Of a DNA stretch of 64,000 nt, positions 11,150 through 23,292 are shown piece by piece (position 1 is the first letter of the stretch; every line of letters begins with the position of its first letter). Made by a program: the position numbers and the translations under genes. A model generated the notes under the pieces. The model was given only the letters and a program-made list of their open reading frames with translations, did not search any database and was not told the DNA's origin. The stretch is from Sanghuangporus weigelae (lineage: Eukaryota > Basidiomycota > Agaricomycetes > Hymenochaetales > Hymenochaetaceae), in NCBI GenBank assembly GCA_033182465.1, contig CP137319.1, positions 3,224,001-3,288,000 on the forward strand, given 5' to 3'.

Positions 11150-12467
11150 ATGTACTCCTCGCGAGCTACCCTTAGGGGCTGTGAGTATCAGCCGCTATTG
11201 TTCAAAGCACTGAAAATAACTGACCGCCACAACCTAGCCCTGAGTTCCAGAAATGTTCCCATTCTGGAGAAAGTCAGCCCAGGTACGTTTCCTTGGTTGA
11301 ATGCTGTAGCATGCACACTTTCGAACTCTTTTGATCAGTATCCAAGACGGTAACTTCTGCGAAGTCCGTATCTCCAGATACAGAAGCAGTGAATGCTGCG
11401 AAGACTGCGAAGGAGAAGGAGGATGCGTTTGTAGACGACATGAACCAACACTTTACGGCTATGCACGAGCAAATTGGACTCGGAATTAAGAGCACCCAAG
11501 AAAAATTTGCCATTATACATAGGGAATTGTACGAACGGAGAGAGCATTTGAATAAAAACGAGATCGCTTTCAATATCGTAGGAATCTTTCTCCTTTCTTT
11601 TTTTCGGCATAATGGGAAGTTTGATTTGTCATGTTTTAATAGGCAACCCGGACCCAAGCAAATGAGACAAATCCAGAAGTTCTCCAGAGAGCGTTGACCA
11701 TTGTGTACGACGCAGTAGCCGCTTACGTGGATAGTCTACAATCCGCGGACCAGCAGATTCCTGGGGGCGCCACCTGGAGACTGGAGGACGCAAAGACTTC
11801 CGACGGACGTATTAATGCCGAGATTTTCACGCAGAAGCTCTGGGAATTCCTCGAACTCCAGCGCAATTCCATTGTGGGAACAGAATTGGCATTTTTAGCG
11901 GAGCGTTTCTGCCAAAAGCTGGTTGAGTGGACTAAATTTACAGAAGATCAGCGCAAAAGTACCAAGGAGATGGATATAGATAAGGCAGAGGATCGATTTC
12001 GTCGCCTAAAGCGGGCGTCTGAATGCTTCCCGAAGGATGATGTCTCGATTAAGATCCTATCCTTTGTGGTTTTCACGCCGAAAGCCTCTGGTACTGAGAA
12101 TAATTATAAAGCGGAGATGAAAGATCGATATGATTCCCATCGCTACCGAAGTGTTGCGTACAGTTCCAAGGCGAGGTGCGACTATGAGCAAGGCAGCGAA
12201 CTGCTTGAAGAGAAGAAGAAGCGTATTTGGTATCATGGTCATTTATCAGTGCTCGCACTTCTGCTGGAGTGGGTCAGGCAGGCCGAATCCGACGACCCGA
12301 ATCGTGGTTTTCCTGTTTTCACTCAAGCGGACACATATGGTGATTCGGATGATGATTCGGATGGTGATTCGGATGGTGATTCGTCCGGGACAGATGACAT
12401 GGATACGGGCGACGAAAGTGAATCCTCAGTGTCGAACGGTTGTCCGCCAGTGGTGAGCCCTGCATAA
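11150..12467 (+). CDS. Gene Z: unknown coiled-coil protein with acidic tail
   Basis: Three exons, 11150-11282, 11339-11577 and 11643-12467, join in phase to 398 codons with GT-AG introns of 56 and 65 nt. I do not recognise the family. After a short N-terminal part comes a long amphipathic stretch (NAAKTAKEKEDAFVDDMNQH through ELYERREHLNKNE) likely to form a coiled coil. A mixed helical region follows, then an Asp/Ser-rich tail (DSDDDSDGDSDGDSSG) coded by GATTCGGATG-type repeats. There is no signal peptide or membrane segment. The start at 11150 (MYSSRATLRG) is the first ATG that keeps phase; one upstream at 11054 is possible. It lies between the two inverted solo LTRs and within the composite element. 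Confidence 0.65.
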
Positions 12468-12600
12468 ATTCGTAAGGTATTTGGGTCTCTGCACCATTTT
12501 TTATGGTTGTAACTAACATGATCTGAGTTTGCTCCTTGCATTTGGGCCTTAAGTTAGTGGAATTTTTCGAAATTGCCTTATTCTCATTTCGTTATGGCGG

Positions 12601-14366
12601 TGTCGGTCGGCGGTGTCGTATCTGAAGGTGCTACAGATGTCCGTCCTACTAAGGGTGCTGAATGTATGAAGGAACCTCCAAAAATGGGATGCTGACGCTA
12701 TCAGACTCTCAAAGACCTACTACCCAGCAGGTGCCAGGAACTGTCGGAGACGTAATGGATGGGTCTAAGGATGCCGCTGGATAAAGGGAATAGGATAACA
12801 GGGCCGCCGCTCAAAAGGGGGGATCACAAGAGGCTGCCGACGTGGTATAAACTCGGCCACAGGAAGGTATGAAGTGTATAAGATGAATATAAAGGATAAA
12901 ATGGAGTGAGTGGCTGGAGAAGGCGCCGCTGGGTCGTCTGATAGGATGCCTGGGTCGTCGGATGGCCGCCGACGTCGAATAGAGGGGTGCCGGACTGAGG
13001 GGGAGGCCGCAGGAATCCGCCGCAGTAGCGTAAACGCGATAGATGAAAGGAAAAGACCGTATAAGATCAATATATGGGATAAACTGGAGTGAAAGGCTGG
13101 AAAGGACGCAGAAGGGGAGTCTGATGAGAAGCCTGGGTCGCCGAAGGGTCGCCGACGTCGAATAGAGGGGCGCCGGATCACTGAACGTCAGAGCGGCAGA
13201 GGCGTACCGGAGGCGGCGAAGGCAAGTAGAATGTGGAGTCAAACAAGAGGAGATGTCAAGGATAGTATATAGTCAAGGGGGAGGCTCAGTACATGAGGGA
13301 AGACTCAGAGTGAGGGATATCTCGAACTCTGGCACTCGGTCTGGTACATGCTCTTGGAATCCTTGCTAGGCTTGGAATCCTTTTGTCTACAAGCTAGTAT
13401 AAGCTCTATATATACTCTACTGCTGTCGCCGACACATCCTACTGTCTGACAACATCTCCTGAGTCATCTGGGTCGCCAAGGGCCGCTGCCGGAGCGCCCA
13501 GGTGAAATCTGAGAGCGGCAACGTGAGGGGGGCATCCAATCACATGAAATATTGAGTATCTGCAATAACACGGGCGCCGGTGGAGTTGGGCTTGGTGGCG
13601 CGAGTCGGTGGCTTGGCACGCCGATGTACCACATGCCTACCTTCCATACATGGTCTAATGGGGGCCGCCGCGTCGGGGGGAAGTCGGGAAACATCGGAAC
13701 CGATGATTGGAGGCTGATATCGCGTATATGAGACAAAGGGCGCATCAGCCGATGTCCCTGAGGTGTCCGATGCATCGGCGGCACTCAATACAGAGTGTGG
13801 GCGATCCCTAGTGACTAATATGAGTGGCCGGAACGGCAGTGCTGTGGGGGACTGCCGGACCGGTGGCAGATACATCGTAATGAGGCATGTAAGCACATAT
13901 GACAATATATAGCTCCCTAGACAATGGGGGACTGCTTGATAAGCTGTAGGAGGCGTCGGCGAGGGTACCTGAGGATGTCTGAGTGTCCGCCGCATCGATC
14001 GGCGCCATGGGGGGCCGACTCGGAGGCGTCCAGAGTCGCCGCAAGGCTGTACGTATGATAAATCATAAGATCGGCGGCATGTAGTCACTGGGGGATGTGT
14101 CCTATAGTGCCTGGTGCTGGGTAGGAGCTGTCGGCGGACCTGTCTGAGTGTCGGGGAGCCATCGGCGGATCGATTTGGGTCATAGGAGGGCGCCGCAGTA
14201 CAGTACGTGTACTGGAATCAGTGGAAACGTGCTCAAATGGTGTCTCAAGTGCAGTAGGAGTATGCCCTCACACTCTGAGGTGTCAGCGGTGCTGGGATAT
14301 GGTATCTGCAGTATAGGGGGAGCCATAGTATGAGTATACTGGCACAGGAGGGGCCAGTGCGCTACA
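12601..14366 (-). mobile_element. Solo LTR, NCGN-target group, copy 2 (inverted)
   Basis: A 1,766-bp fossil LTR in minus orientation, the same family as 8438-10221. On the plus strand it runs from TGTCGGTCGG to GTGCGCTACA and is flanked by GCGG at 12597-12600 and 14367-14370. Its target repeat differs from that of copy 1, so the two are independent insertions and not the terminal repeats of one element. No coding region is attached. Confidence 0.75.
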
Positions 14367-14537
14367 GCGGTTCGTTTGATATGCATACCAGTTTTTCGAT
14401 AGGAGTTTCTGGGAACATTATTGATTTCGGATCGTCTCCAGAAATTTGTTCCCACTTCCTTTCGTACCCTTATTTATTGTGCGCATGAATATATGTAATG
14501 TAACACATCATGTTTATTATTGAATGTTATTGTCTGT

Positions 14538-16691
14538 TCAGCCAATGTTCTCCCGGGCATAGAAAAGCACGGCGGATGCAAGCCCACGCGTGATGTGAAC
14601 ACCCGACTGTGACGCCATTGAAATCAATTCGTCGGTTGTCAACCTGAGTAGAATCGGGTTAATGCGCGGATATCCATTACATTTCAGAACATCGGCCAGC
14701 ACTGAGTAGTTCATGTTGTTGCGCCCTCGTTCCATGTGATCATCGCACATCTTCAACCAAACCTCTACCAAAGGATAATCACGAATTTTATTCTTCACGG
14801 ACGGGGAGCCTCGAGTTCTGTTGTGGTGACCTTTGCGATGATATCCGTTACGACGCGATGCAGAGTGCCTGTTCCGATATCTGTGATGCCTGTAGTCATC
14901 CTCGGATAACGAACTGCAATCGTGATAATCCTTTTCTGCGGAGCTTTCGGAGTCCGCCCGCCCCAATGATGATGAGGATCGAAAGCGACATGTATGACCT
15001 CTCTTTCTGATGGATCGGCTCCTGCCACAATGACGCTTCCTGCCACGCGATGATCCACGGTACCTTCTATTGTCCCTCGGCCTGTCTCGTGCAGGCCGGG
15101 AGGCGGGCGATGGCGATGCATGGCGAGTCCTTCCAGCACTGGAATTTTCTACACCTGGTTTGATCTGCGGATCCCCATCCGCTTGTGCTTGACCAGCGCC
15201 AGCTTGGTTTGTAAGCCCCTGCTGCATGCCTATGGCGGTTGAACCTAAGGTGGTCTGCACAGTTCACTTTAATTTGTGGTAGTCGAACAAGTTCAGCTGC
15301 CTGGGAACCTCCGAAGCTGTCACGCCCGGAGCTTTACTTAGCTACAAAAGCTCAGAAGCCTCCAGAATCACATAGATGATAGTAAGACACGTACTAGGAG
15401 CCTTGCATGATCAAAATAATTCTTCATTGTATAATATATATGAGTGCCATTGGCACGAACATAACAAACTTCCTCCGGATGTGTGCTACACCGTAGGTTC
15501 TGCTTGATCTCCTTGATATGAGGTGCGAGCATTGCATTCAGGTCATCTTTCGTTACTTCCGCCGCACTGGTTGGTTTGGTCACATTCTGAAGTACGCTTC
15601 CTGAGCATTTAGAACCCTTCTAAATGGAACAGAATTCGCGCATCAACACATGAAAGAGAGAAAGGCAAACGATCACATTTACCCGTTCATCGTTCATGTT
15701 CATAAGCACAATTTTGCCTGCACTATTGACCTTGCGCTTTTTCTTCAGCTCCTCAAGATACTTCTTGAACCCTTGCACAAGCTCATCAAGATCTACATCG
15801 GATTCGAGATACCGTGGTTGAATCTTCGTTCCAATCTTCTTAAACCATGGACCGGTGTAGCCTAGTGTAACCAAGGTGGGATAGCACTGAAGAATACTTG
15901 CCACGTTCTGATGCACATCGATTATGCTGTGTTGAGGTTCGACGTTCATTTTGTGCAAAGCCCGCCCATCGTCAACCAGAACGACAAGTGTTGATCGTGT
16001 TTCTTTAGGAGCTTGCTGCTCCTCTTTTTCACGTTCGAGATTTTCCATGAAACGCATGTAAGATACAACCGAAGAGTCGCATCTATACTCTTGGTCCGAA
16101 TTGTCAGCGTAGTCTATTAAATCATTAGAGACTGACAAACTCCTATAATGGTCTACGCACTGGCTGCAAGCAACGGATTATCAAAGTCCCAAGGATCGCT
16201 AGTACCGACTCTGTTGGTATCTGACTCTTGACCCAGATCGTCATTAGCCATTCGGGCAATATCAAGTTGTGATGGTTCTTCATCATAGGGCTCTTCATAT
16301 TGATACGTCAGGTCCTCGTCAGCAGCTCTCCGGCCCCTTGCTTTTGTCGTGGTGGGCTCCGCTTCCATGTTATTCTGTTACAAAGTATGAGTGCAATACC
16401 AGAAGACAAGACTATCAGTACTACCATCTCTTCAACACCATTCTTGTTGACAGCAGGCCGCTCTGCCTTCCTTGGCCAGCCTCGTTTCCATGGTCCTTCA
16501 GCAATGACATCTGCATTTTGAGAGTTCGAATGAGGGCCATTTGCTCGCTGGGGCTCCAGGGCCGTTGCTGCTTTTTTGGGAGAGGAGTTTCTTGTAACGG
16601 CGGATGCCTGCTTCGTCCCGGCAGTCTTACTAGCCGCAGTCTTGCGAACTGCAGTCTTGCGAACTGTGAGTTTTCTAGGAGTGGGACTCAT
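14538..16691 (-). CDS. Gene X: unknown basic/SR-like protein
   Basis: Five exons, 16691-16425, 16374-16161, 16113-15683, 15619-15395 and 15254-14538, join in phase to 618 codons (617 residues). Family unknown. The N terminus is basic (RKTAVRKTAASKTAGTK), as in nuclear or DNA-binding tails. The middle part holds SSVVSYMRFMENLER and TRSTLVVLVDDGRALHKMN, conserved in the decayed copy near 3741. The last exon has an Arg/Ser-rich stretch (SRGRKRHCGRSRSIRKRG) followed by about 80 residues (DYPLVEVWLKMCDDHMERGR to AVLFYARENIG) that resemble a small helical SAM-like domain; this comparison is from memory and weak. It lies just inside the right transposase arm, on the same strand as the transposase. 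Introns 1-3 are 50-63 nt and intron 4 is 140 nt. Confidence 0.65.
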
Positions 16692-16835
16692 GATGGTAAG
16701 AGATGAAAAAAAAAAAAAGTGATGTGGCAACGAAGAAGGTAGCTGCTTATAAACGTATTCCCAGCTCGCTTACTAGCCCTCCGGAGATCGATGATCCAAA
16801 GTCCGCAAACATACACTATCTTCAGATTCAACGGC

Positions 16836-18030
16836 CTATACAAGCACATCATAGCGACAGTGGCGAAAGAAGGAATAACTATCCAAAGAATTAATGGAAT
16901 ACACCTGCCTGCAGAGTTGCTCAACAACTGACGTGTCATCCTGAGGACCGGGACCCTGCTGTTTTAACCTGAACTTGATTACGGAGAATGCAAGTTCAAT
17001 AGGATTGTAGTCTGGTGAGTAAGGAGGAAGAAATTCAAGCCTGACACCCCTAAGCAAAGGGGTCAGTACAAGCTGCGACTTGCATTGCTAGTGAGACAGA
17101 CCGAGATTCGATGAGCTCCCGGATCTCGGGAGCCTTGTGTATCGGGCAGTTGTCCATCACGATGACTGATTGGGTGCCGGGGAAGGGATGCATTTTGTCC
17201 AACAGGCCGGCGATGAATTCCGCAAACAATTTGGTATTGAATGCGCCCTGTACGATAGTGCAGTCGATTGTCCTGTCGAGGCTGATAGCTGGCAAGACGG
17301 AGAAGCTAATGGAGTGAATCAGAAGCTTGCAATGCGCCACAAGAGGCAGAATCACCGTTTCCCCCTATTGAAAAACTGCTTGCGACACGCACGGCAACCC
17401 TCAAGGGCCCAAGCAGTGTTGCGAAGAAAAGCCCGCCGATCGCAAGCACTCTCATCGACAAACACCAGCTGTTCCGCTGTGTACTGAGAGGCGATATGTG
17501 CGACGTACTGTGCACGCAGAGTCTCATTCCGCTCGAGAGCCCTTTTCGATAACTAGACAACGACGATTTCAGTTCGCGTGGACTGCGTGGGGAAGCAAAG
17601 CGACAGAGACAGCCACCTTCTTAAGTGTGAAACCAGCGCGCAGCAAGGACCTGCGTATAGTCGCATCCGAGACCTCCTTCTCACATCTTTCCTGGAGCAG
17701 TAGCCTCAACTCGTCGATGTAACGGTCATTGAGATTGCTTAGTGACCCGCAGAGGAACTACGTGGTGTGAACCAACAGCTACCAGGACAGGTTTCAACAT
17801 GTGCATACCTCGGTGTGGATATAATCAAGCACTCGAGGCCTTCCACAAAAACCAAGTTCATGCGCAGCAACAGTCCCGTTGCGCTTGAACTCTCGTATTA
17901 TCTGGAAAACTGTTGTCTTGGGTATGTCGATCAAGGCTGCAATCTGAGAGGCGCTGAGTTTCTTGTTCATAGTGATGATGCATTCCCGTAAATCGTTAGA
18001 CAGCCTTCTGCCGTGTCGCCGGGGTTGCAT
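16836..18030 (-). CDS. Tc1/mariner DD34E transposase, complete copy
   Basis: Five exons, 18030-17809, 17757-17617, 17552-17356, 17305-17102 and 17049-16836, join to 326 codons (325 residues), the usual size for Tc1-type cut-and-paste transposases. N-terminal helix-turn-helix: SASQIAALIDIPKTTVFQII. Catalytic core (DDE_3/IS630-Tc1 fold): Asp in VFVDESACDRRAF, Asp in VIVMDNCPIHK, Glu in [12 protein letters not shown], with 34 residues between the second Asp and the Glu. The C terminus SYSFFRHCRYDV is typical of the family. No stop or frame break is seen after removing GT-AG introns of 51-64 nt. The reaction is excision and reinsertion at TA dinucleotides. It is the likely source of mobility for the 1398-19056 block and for MITEs with the same terminus. 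Confidence 0.85.
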
Positions 18031-19056
18031 GAATGAATGCTCAACATAAGCTGTAGAGATGGTGGCTGTGAAGATGGTGATGGCTCGAGATCAAGTGGCG
18101 ACTCGACACGTGAGTCCTCAAATGCATTGCTGCCTCCTATCTCTTTGCCGTGGTGCCTCGTCTCTCATGATGGTCCATCCCCAACAACTGGGGGTTCCCT
18201 CATGCCTGTGGGTGATGAGAGATTGGTGAGGGTGAGGAGGGAACTGTGGACAAGTGATGAGAGCTGCTGTGCGGGGAGATGCTGCGTACAAAAGACTACC
18301 GTCGTGTGCGTACACTCATGTTTCTCTGAGAGATGTTTCTGCGGCCCTGGCGGGCATGCTCAGTTTGGTTGCAGCAGGAGTGCATGATGGCCGAGCTGAC
18401 CTTGTTCGCCCTCACCCAGATATGATTTTGGGTGACATTTCAGCAGAGGATGGTCACCGGGGTGGTTTCAAGTCTGATTGGTAGATAGTACAAGTAATGT
18501 AGCCACACCTAAGCCTAAGTCAGCTCAGCTACTGTCTTGGCTGAAAGCGCCTATGCTGCTGTCTTTTTAGCAGAAACAATCAGATTTTTTGGTGTCCAAA
18601 TGCGTGAGTTATGACAGATGCAATGAAGTAGGGGAGAGTTCTGTGAGCAGGAGTGACAACAAACCACCCAGTTTCACTACCACAATCATGTCAGGGAGCC
18701 TCGAGGAGTTGCGTACAGGTGCCCACTGGGCTGGCCTGATTTATCAAACTTGAATCAGATTTTTCCGGATGATGTTGGGCAAGCTATGATTTTTACACTG
18801 AACGGAGGGCATGACAAGGGTTTAGCATTATGATGCTATCTTTTTAGTAGCGAAGTACATACTCAACAAAACCCAGACATTTTTATATGTACTGGAGTGC
18901 ATTTTCGAGCAGGTTTTTTACATGGTTATATCAGATTTTTATGTGCTGTATTGACTGGGATATTCGCTATTTTGTTTTTTTTTGCTCATCCAGGATGCAC
19001 TTTGCATCAAAAATACATGTGATTTTCCAAATTGCCAACAATTTTGCAATTAGCTG
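16966..19056. repeat. Right inverted arm of the composite element
   Basis: Inverted counterpart of 1398-3489, ending in the terminus GCAATTAGCTG and then TA. It contains the transposase exons up to 18030. Positions 18031-19056 are the non-coding subterminal part, in which I see no gene. The few reading frames there also occur in the left arm in reverse and are not coding. Confidence 0.85.
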
Positions 19057-19058
19057 TA

Positions 19059-20729
19059 ACCATTTTTGCTTTTCTAAGACTTCAAGTTTCTTTATGTGTT
19101 CCTCACACGACATTATTTGAAATCTCTTTGTTTTCCTAATCCGAATCTAAATCCTTATTGTTATTTCAAGTTCTATCAAGGAACAAACATGAAATATTTC
19201 ACGTAATTAAATGCAGTATTTAATTTCAAATCTTGTTTGTCAGCTAATTATAAATTTCTTTTAGATTATAATAACTCTTTGCCCGGTGTGTATAAAGCCA
19301 ACAACTCAAGTCACATCAATTTGTAACTGTATCTCCCCCACCACAACACCTCAGATTGGCCTGTAAAGTGTACCAGTGGATAGCTATAGGCCATGAGAAT
19401 AGAACTTGCATTTTTTCAGAATTGTTTCTTGAGGTTCAAAAATTTGCTCGGGCAAAATTGAAACAAATATATTTAAATAAATAAATAATGATTTTTATTT
19501 ATTAGTAATACTATCAAGACTGACCAACCGGGTAAGTTACATAATACATTTGCATCGATCATTACCTTATCGAGAAGATGTCATGTATGTGTTACTAAGA
19601 AAACATCAAGAAGACAACAGAAAAGGCAACTAAACACATTCATACATACTCAGTGTAAGCCAAGTACATAAGGTCAAAGAGGACATAACAGGATTGAGAG
19701 ACCTCAATGGAACTGATGGGATGCAATGTCAACTCCTTCTAGATATTTTAAAATAAGATTGGCCTCTTAGCTTTCTTCAATTTTGCATTGCTAGGAGGCA
19801 TGTTTGGTGTCTCTCAAGTGCTGGATGGCTAGGGAAGTAAGTCAAAGCTCGCCTGATCAGCCCCTAATTTTTATTCAAAATTTTCTTTATTTTTTTTCCC
19901 AAAAAAATTGAAACATTTTGATGGCCCATCAAAAACCCCAGATTATTGCATAACTTTGTTACTTGTATTACAGAAACTCGCCTCCACAGAGGTGTCGACA
20001 CGTGACGCTTCGAGCTGTAGATCGGGACTTCGTCGATTTGGATTCCAACATGATGTTGTTTGTGTAACCGTGCATTGCTCTGTCTAGCTGGTTGAGGAAG
20101 CTGTATCGGACCAACCCTGCGTTCAGCACTACAACGAACTTCGGTCGCATCAAGACGCATTACTATTGGTCTCATCCTCACGTACGTTTCTCTCCGTCCT
20201 TCTCTCCCATGTCCTTGAGCTATTCATCTGGAACTCCTTTGTTTTCTGCTTCTGCTTGCGGACTACACACGTAGATAAACCCGACGAGGATCGTACCAGT
20301 AGGACCGATACAGATATCGAGCCCTTACATGAGTAACGTGTGAGATGCGAGGTATAAGGTTGAGCACGCAGGAATCGGGGAGAAAAAAGAAACGATTTAC
20401 AGAACTCTAGTGTACCATGTAGTATCTGTGTATCTGGGAGGATTCTCGGGTCCGCGAACTGAAAGAAGTCGTAAAAATGCATGTCAATTTGGTGTGTTCA
20501 AGACGCTCGGAGTGTTGACAAAATTATTTGACGGTGTTCTGGATACATCTGCCCTATTTTTACCCCCTGATGAGTATTCTAGGCGAACCTATCAGCTGTC
20601 GTCCATAACCTCTCTCGTTCCTTATACATGAAAAGCGTTAAATGCGAGTTCTTGAACATCATAGGATGTATCGATGAACGAGTTCTGCGGACCTGAAGAT
20701 TCAACATAGATCAGAGAAAAAATTAGTAG
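19059..20729. other. AT-rich intergenic region
   Basis: No supportable gene. Positions 19430-19520 are very AT-rich with ATAAATAA runs. A short minus-strand frame at 19968-20153 (PKFVVVLNAGLVRYSFLNQL) has a protein-like look but no start, splice partner or family that I recognise; it may be a gene fragment. Confidence 0.4.
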
Positions 20730-23292
20730 TTACGACAACCGCACACGGCGACGTACGGTTGGTTGTACAGCTCCAGATTCCATCATGAGGCTTGGTAGAT
20801 CCCTCGGAATGCCTTGTTTCTTCTCTCGTTTCTGTGAGATAGAAGATTAGCAACTCAATGTGATTGATATACATTTACGCACACTAATGATTGATGCCAG
20901 ACCCCTGGAATGACTAGAATGAGCATTTTCAGATTGCTTCCTCATTCGAACTTTGCGTGGCTTGTCAGAAATCGCTATTGGGTCAGCTCCAACTTGTCGC
21001 AATTCGCGGATCTTCTTAAGGATCAGCCTCTGCATGAAGTCGTGCAGATGGAACTCGTATTGTTCTCCGCGGCCTGTTGATTTTGCCCTGTACCAAGGAA
21101 CGACAAGATATTCATTAATCGGGGACAATAAGTCCACGAAGTCGACATCAAATCCTGTCCGAAGATCTCCGCGAAGGATATTCGTTGGTAGAGTAACATA
21201 GCCAACTCTTTTTTGGGCTAATTTCGCAAATGCATCTCCCCATTGTCTTTCTTCTTCAATACTGGATGGCTCATTAGCTCTACTGGAGCGTTGCATGCGG
21301 TTGAAAAAAAGAAGACAGAGGTAGAAGGCGGATTCTGCGTCGTGGACAGCACCGTGCCTGAAGATGTCATCCTCAGCGTCCGAAGAGTTTATAGGTTCGA
21401 TTCCTGTCAGATGAGAATAGAACGTATTCCATGCGGCCCTCTCTGAGTCGTCTGAATATTTCATAGCACTATCCATGACTGCTGAATACAGCAATTGTGC
21501 CTTGGCACTCCGGAAAGGGAACGCAAAGTCCCTAGGCGCAAGAACGTCGTTTGCCATAAACATAGGCGTGCCCTAGCCGATGCATTTGAGAACAGATCGA
21601 TACGATGGATAGGCACTCACTGTTGCTTCTTTCAACTCTTCTTCAGAACTGTCCTTCAAATCCGACGCGAAATCGAAATCCGTTAGCACAACTCTGACTC
21701 TGCGCCTACTCCACAAGTCAGTCCTGCAAATGAATCTAGCAAGGAGAATGTAGTACTTTTCCTCAGAAAATATATCCGAAATGAATCGGTACGTGTGCGG
21801 AATAGGCTCATTCGTCGGCTGCGAGGGAAAGTCGATGCTTACACCAGGCGCATGTTCAGGTCGTATGAGAACATTGCCCCAACTAATATCTCGATGAAGA
21901 ACTTCTTTTTCTTGAACAAGGTACCGAAGCACTAATTCACTGGTGAGCAGACAGACAGACAGAACCAGCGACGGACTTCTGCATACCTTCAAGAAGATCA
22001 TACATCGCCTCTAAGAATTCCAAGACTGTTGTGCAGGAGCAAAGAGGGTAGCCGATCGTCTTTAAAGCTAAAAGACTTCGCACTCGACCGCTCCATTGGT
22101 CCACGTCGATTGAGTCTTGGGAGAGCGCCTCGTCTATCTGCACGACGCCAGGTATACCACGAAGTTTCGTGAGCAAGTCACGCTCGCGGCCATGTTGAAT
22201 GTCGTGATACCAAGCGTATTTGAAGATGCGAACCATACTCGGATTGCCGTCCTCTCCGTGACTCGGAACAGCAATCGCAACGAAAGGCTTCCGACCATTT
22301 CCTCTTCCACGGAACATCGGTAGGAGTGCGAAAGATCTATCATCGATCTCCACCGAGTAAGAGAAGATATAGTAATTCTCCATATTGAGTCGCGTATTGG
22401 AGACGAGTTTGGGACCTCCTACAGGTATCTGTTTCATAGCGTTGTCTCGAATGAGATTGATGCAGGTGTAAAGCTTGCCAATGACGTCTTTATCCGCCCA
22501 ATCCACTTCTTTCCACTCGGCATGATGATCTAGGCCAAGGCAGAAGAGTTGGAATAGATTTACATTGGCAAATAGTCCGTAGACTGTCGAGGAAGATGGA
22601 TTGTGTCGAGAGACATGAAACATGTACCGCAAACACTGCATCCGCACTGACGTCCCGCGCGCTGACGTCTCGCGCGCTGACGTCTCGACGTTTAGTTCCA
22701 CGGTACAAACGATCGATTGTGTGGGAGGGATGTCGTTGTCGTAGTTGCTTCGTGAAATCATCTGTTCCGCTATCTTTCTTTCTACGAGAAAGGCGACCAG
22801 ATCAGGTTTACTAACGTCCGAACCGTGGACTGATGCGAGCCTTCTCTCAGAGTTGGGGACGAAGATTAGTACTGGTTCGGTGTGGATTCGCGTAAGGTCG
22901 AGGCTGATTAGAGTCAGCAAAACGGACAAAGTGCCGTACATTGAAGACTCTTTGCCTTTGCTCGTAGCCTTGATCATCTTCACCAACTCGTTGAGATGTT
23001 GCTGCTGATCCCGACCGATCTCAGTGTTATCGTACCTCGACAACTCCTTCCCTCCCTCGAATGCACCTGCGTACGCGAAGTCAAAATCGGCAAATTCTGA
23101 AACAAATTCTGAAACAAACAAGGCATGTGTGACGAGAGAATCCTTGTTATGGCTGTAGAAGGTCATCGTGGAACTTGTGTATGTTGGTAGGCCACACCAC
23201 CAGGCACAGCGGGCAAATACCGGTTTCGGCAGTGCTGCGATAACGGTCGAAAGCAGAAATGAAATTACTGCCTTTTTCATATGTATTGTCAC
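20730..23292 (-). CDS. FunK1-type fungal protein kinase
   Basis: Several exons, about 23292-22006, 21950-21621, 21572-20883 and 20831-20730. FunK1 kinases are a large Agaricomycete family of eukaryotic-like kinases of unknown substrate. Seen here: VLHRDISWGNVLI (HRD catalytic loop), VVLTDFDFASD (DFD in place of DFG, usual in this family) and GTPMFMANDVL (activation segment). The C-terminal tail is basic (KREKKQGIPRDLPS). The last two introns are clear (GTGAGT and GTGCGT donors). The intron after LEAMYDLLEG keeps phase only with an unusual donor, so there may be a 1-nt error or lesion near 21960. The first codons (23268-23292) lie inside a MITE; an alternative start is MTFYSHNKDS at about 23166. 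The true N terminus may have been displaced by the MITE. Confidence 0.75.

Larger units (their letters stand above)
1398..19056. mobile_element. Composite Tc1/mariner-type transposon with cargo genes (candidate)
   Basis: Both ends carry the inverted terminus CAGCTAATTGCAAAATTGTT, with TA outside on each side (1396-1397 and 19057-19058), the target duplication expected of Tc1/mariner. The arms are 2.1-kb inverted repeats holding the transposase, truncated on the left and complete on the right. No inner copy of the terminus is seen next to either arm, so two independent complete insertions are unlikely. Inside are a decayed gene X copy, genes Y, Z and X, and later insertions at 4265-7214, 8438-10221 and 12601-14366. 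Without those insertions the block would be about 11 kb. Alternative: two Tc1 copies that each lost an inner end, or an inverted duplication. Whether the whole block ever moved as a unit is inference. Confidence 0.6.

Noticed and set aside
8438-14366. The inverted pair 8438-10221 / 12601-14366 as 1.8-kb terminal inverted repeats of one transposon holding genes Y and Z
   Set aside because: Each copy has its own 4-bp flanking repeat (ACGG against GCGG) and LTR-type TG/CA ends with a TATA box, so they are two independent LTR insertions.
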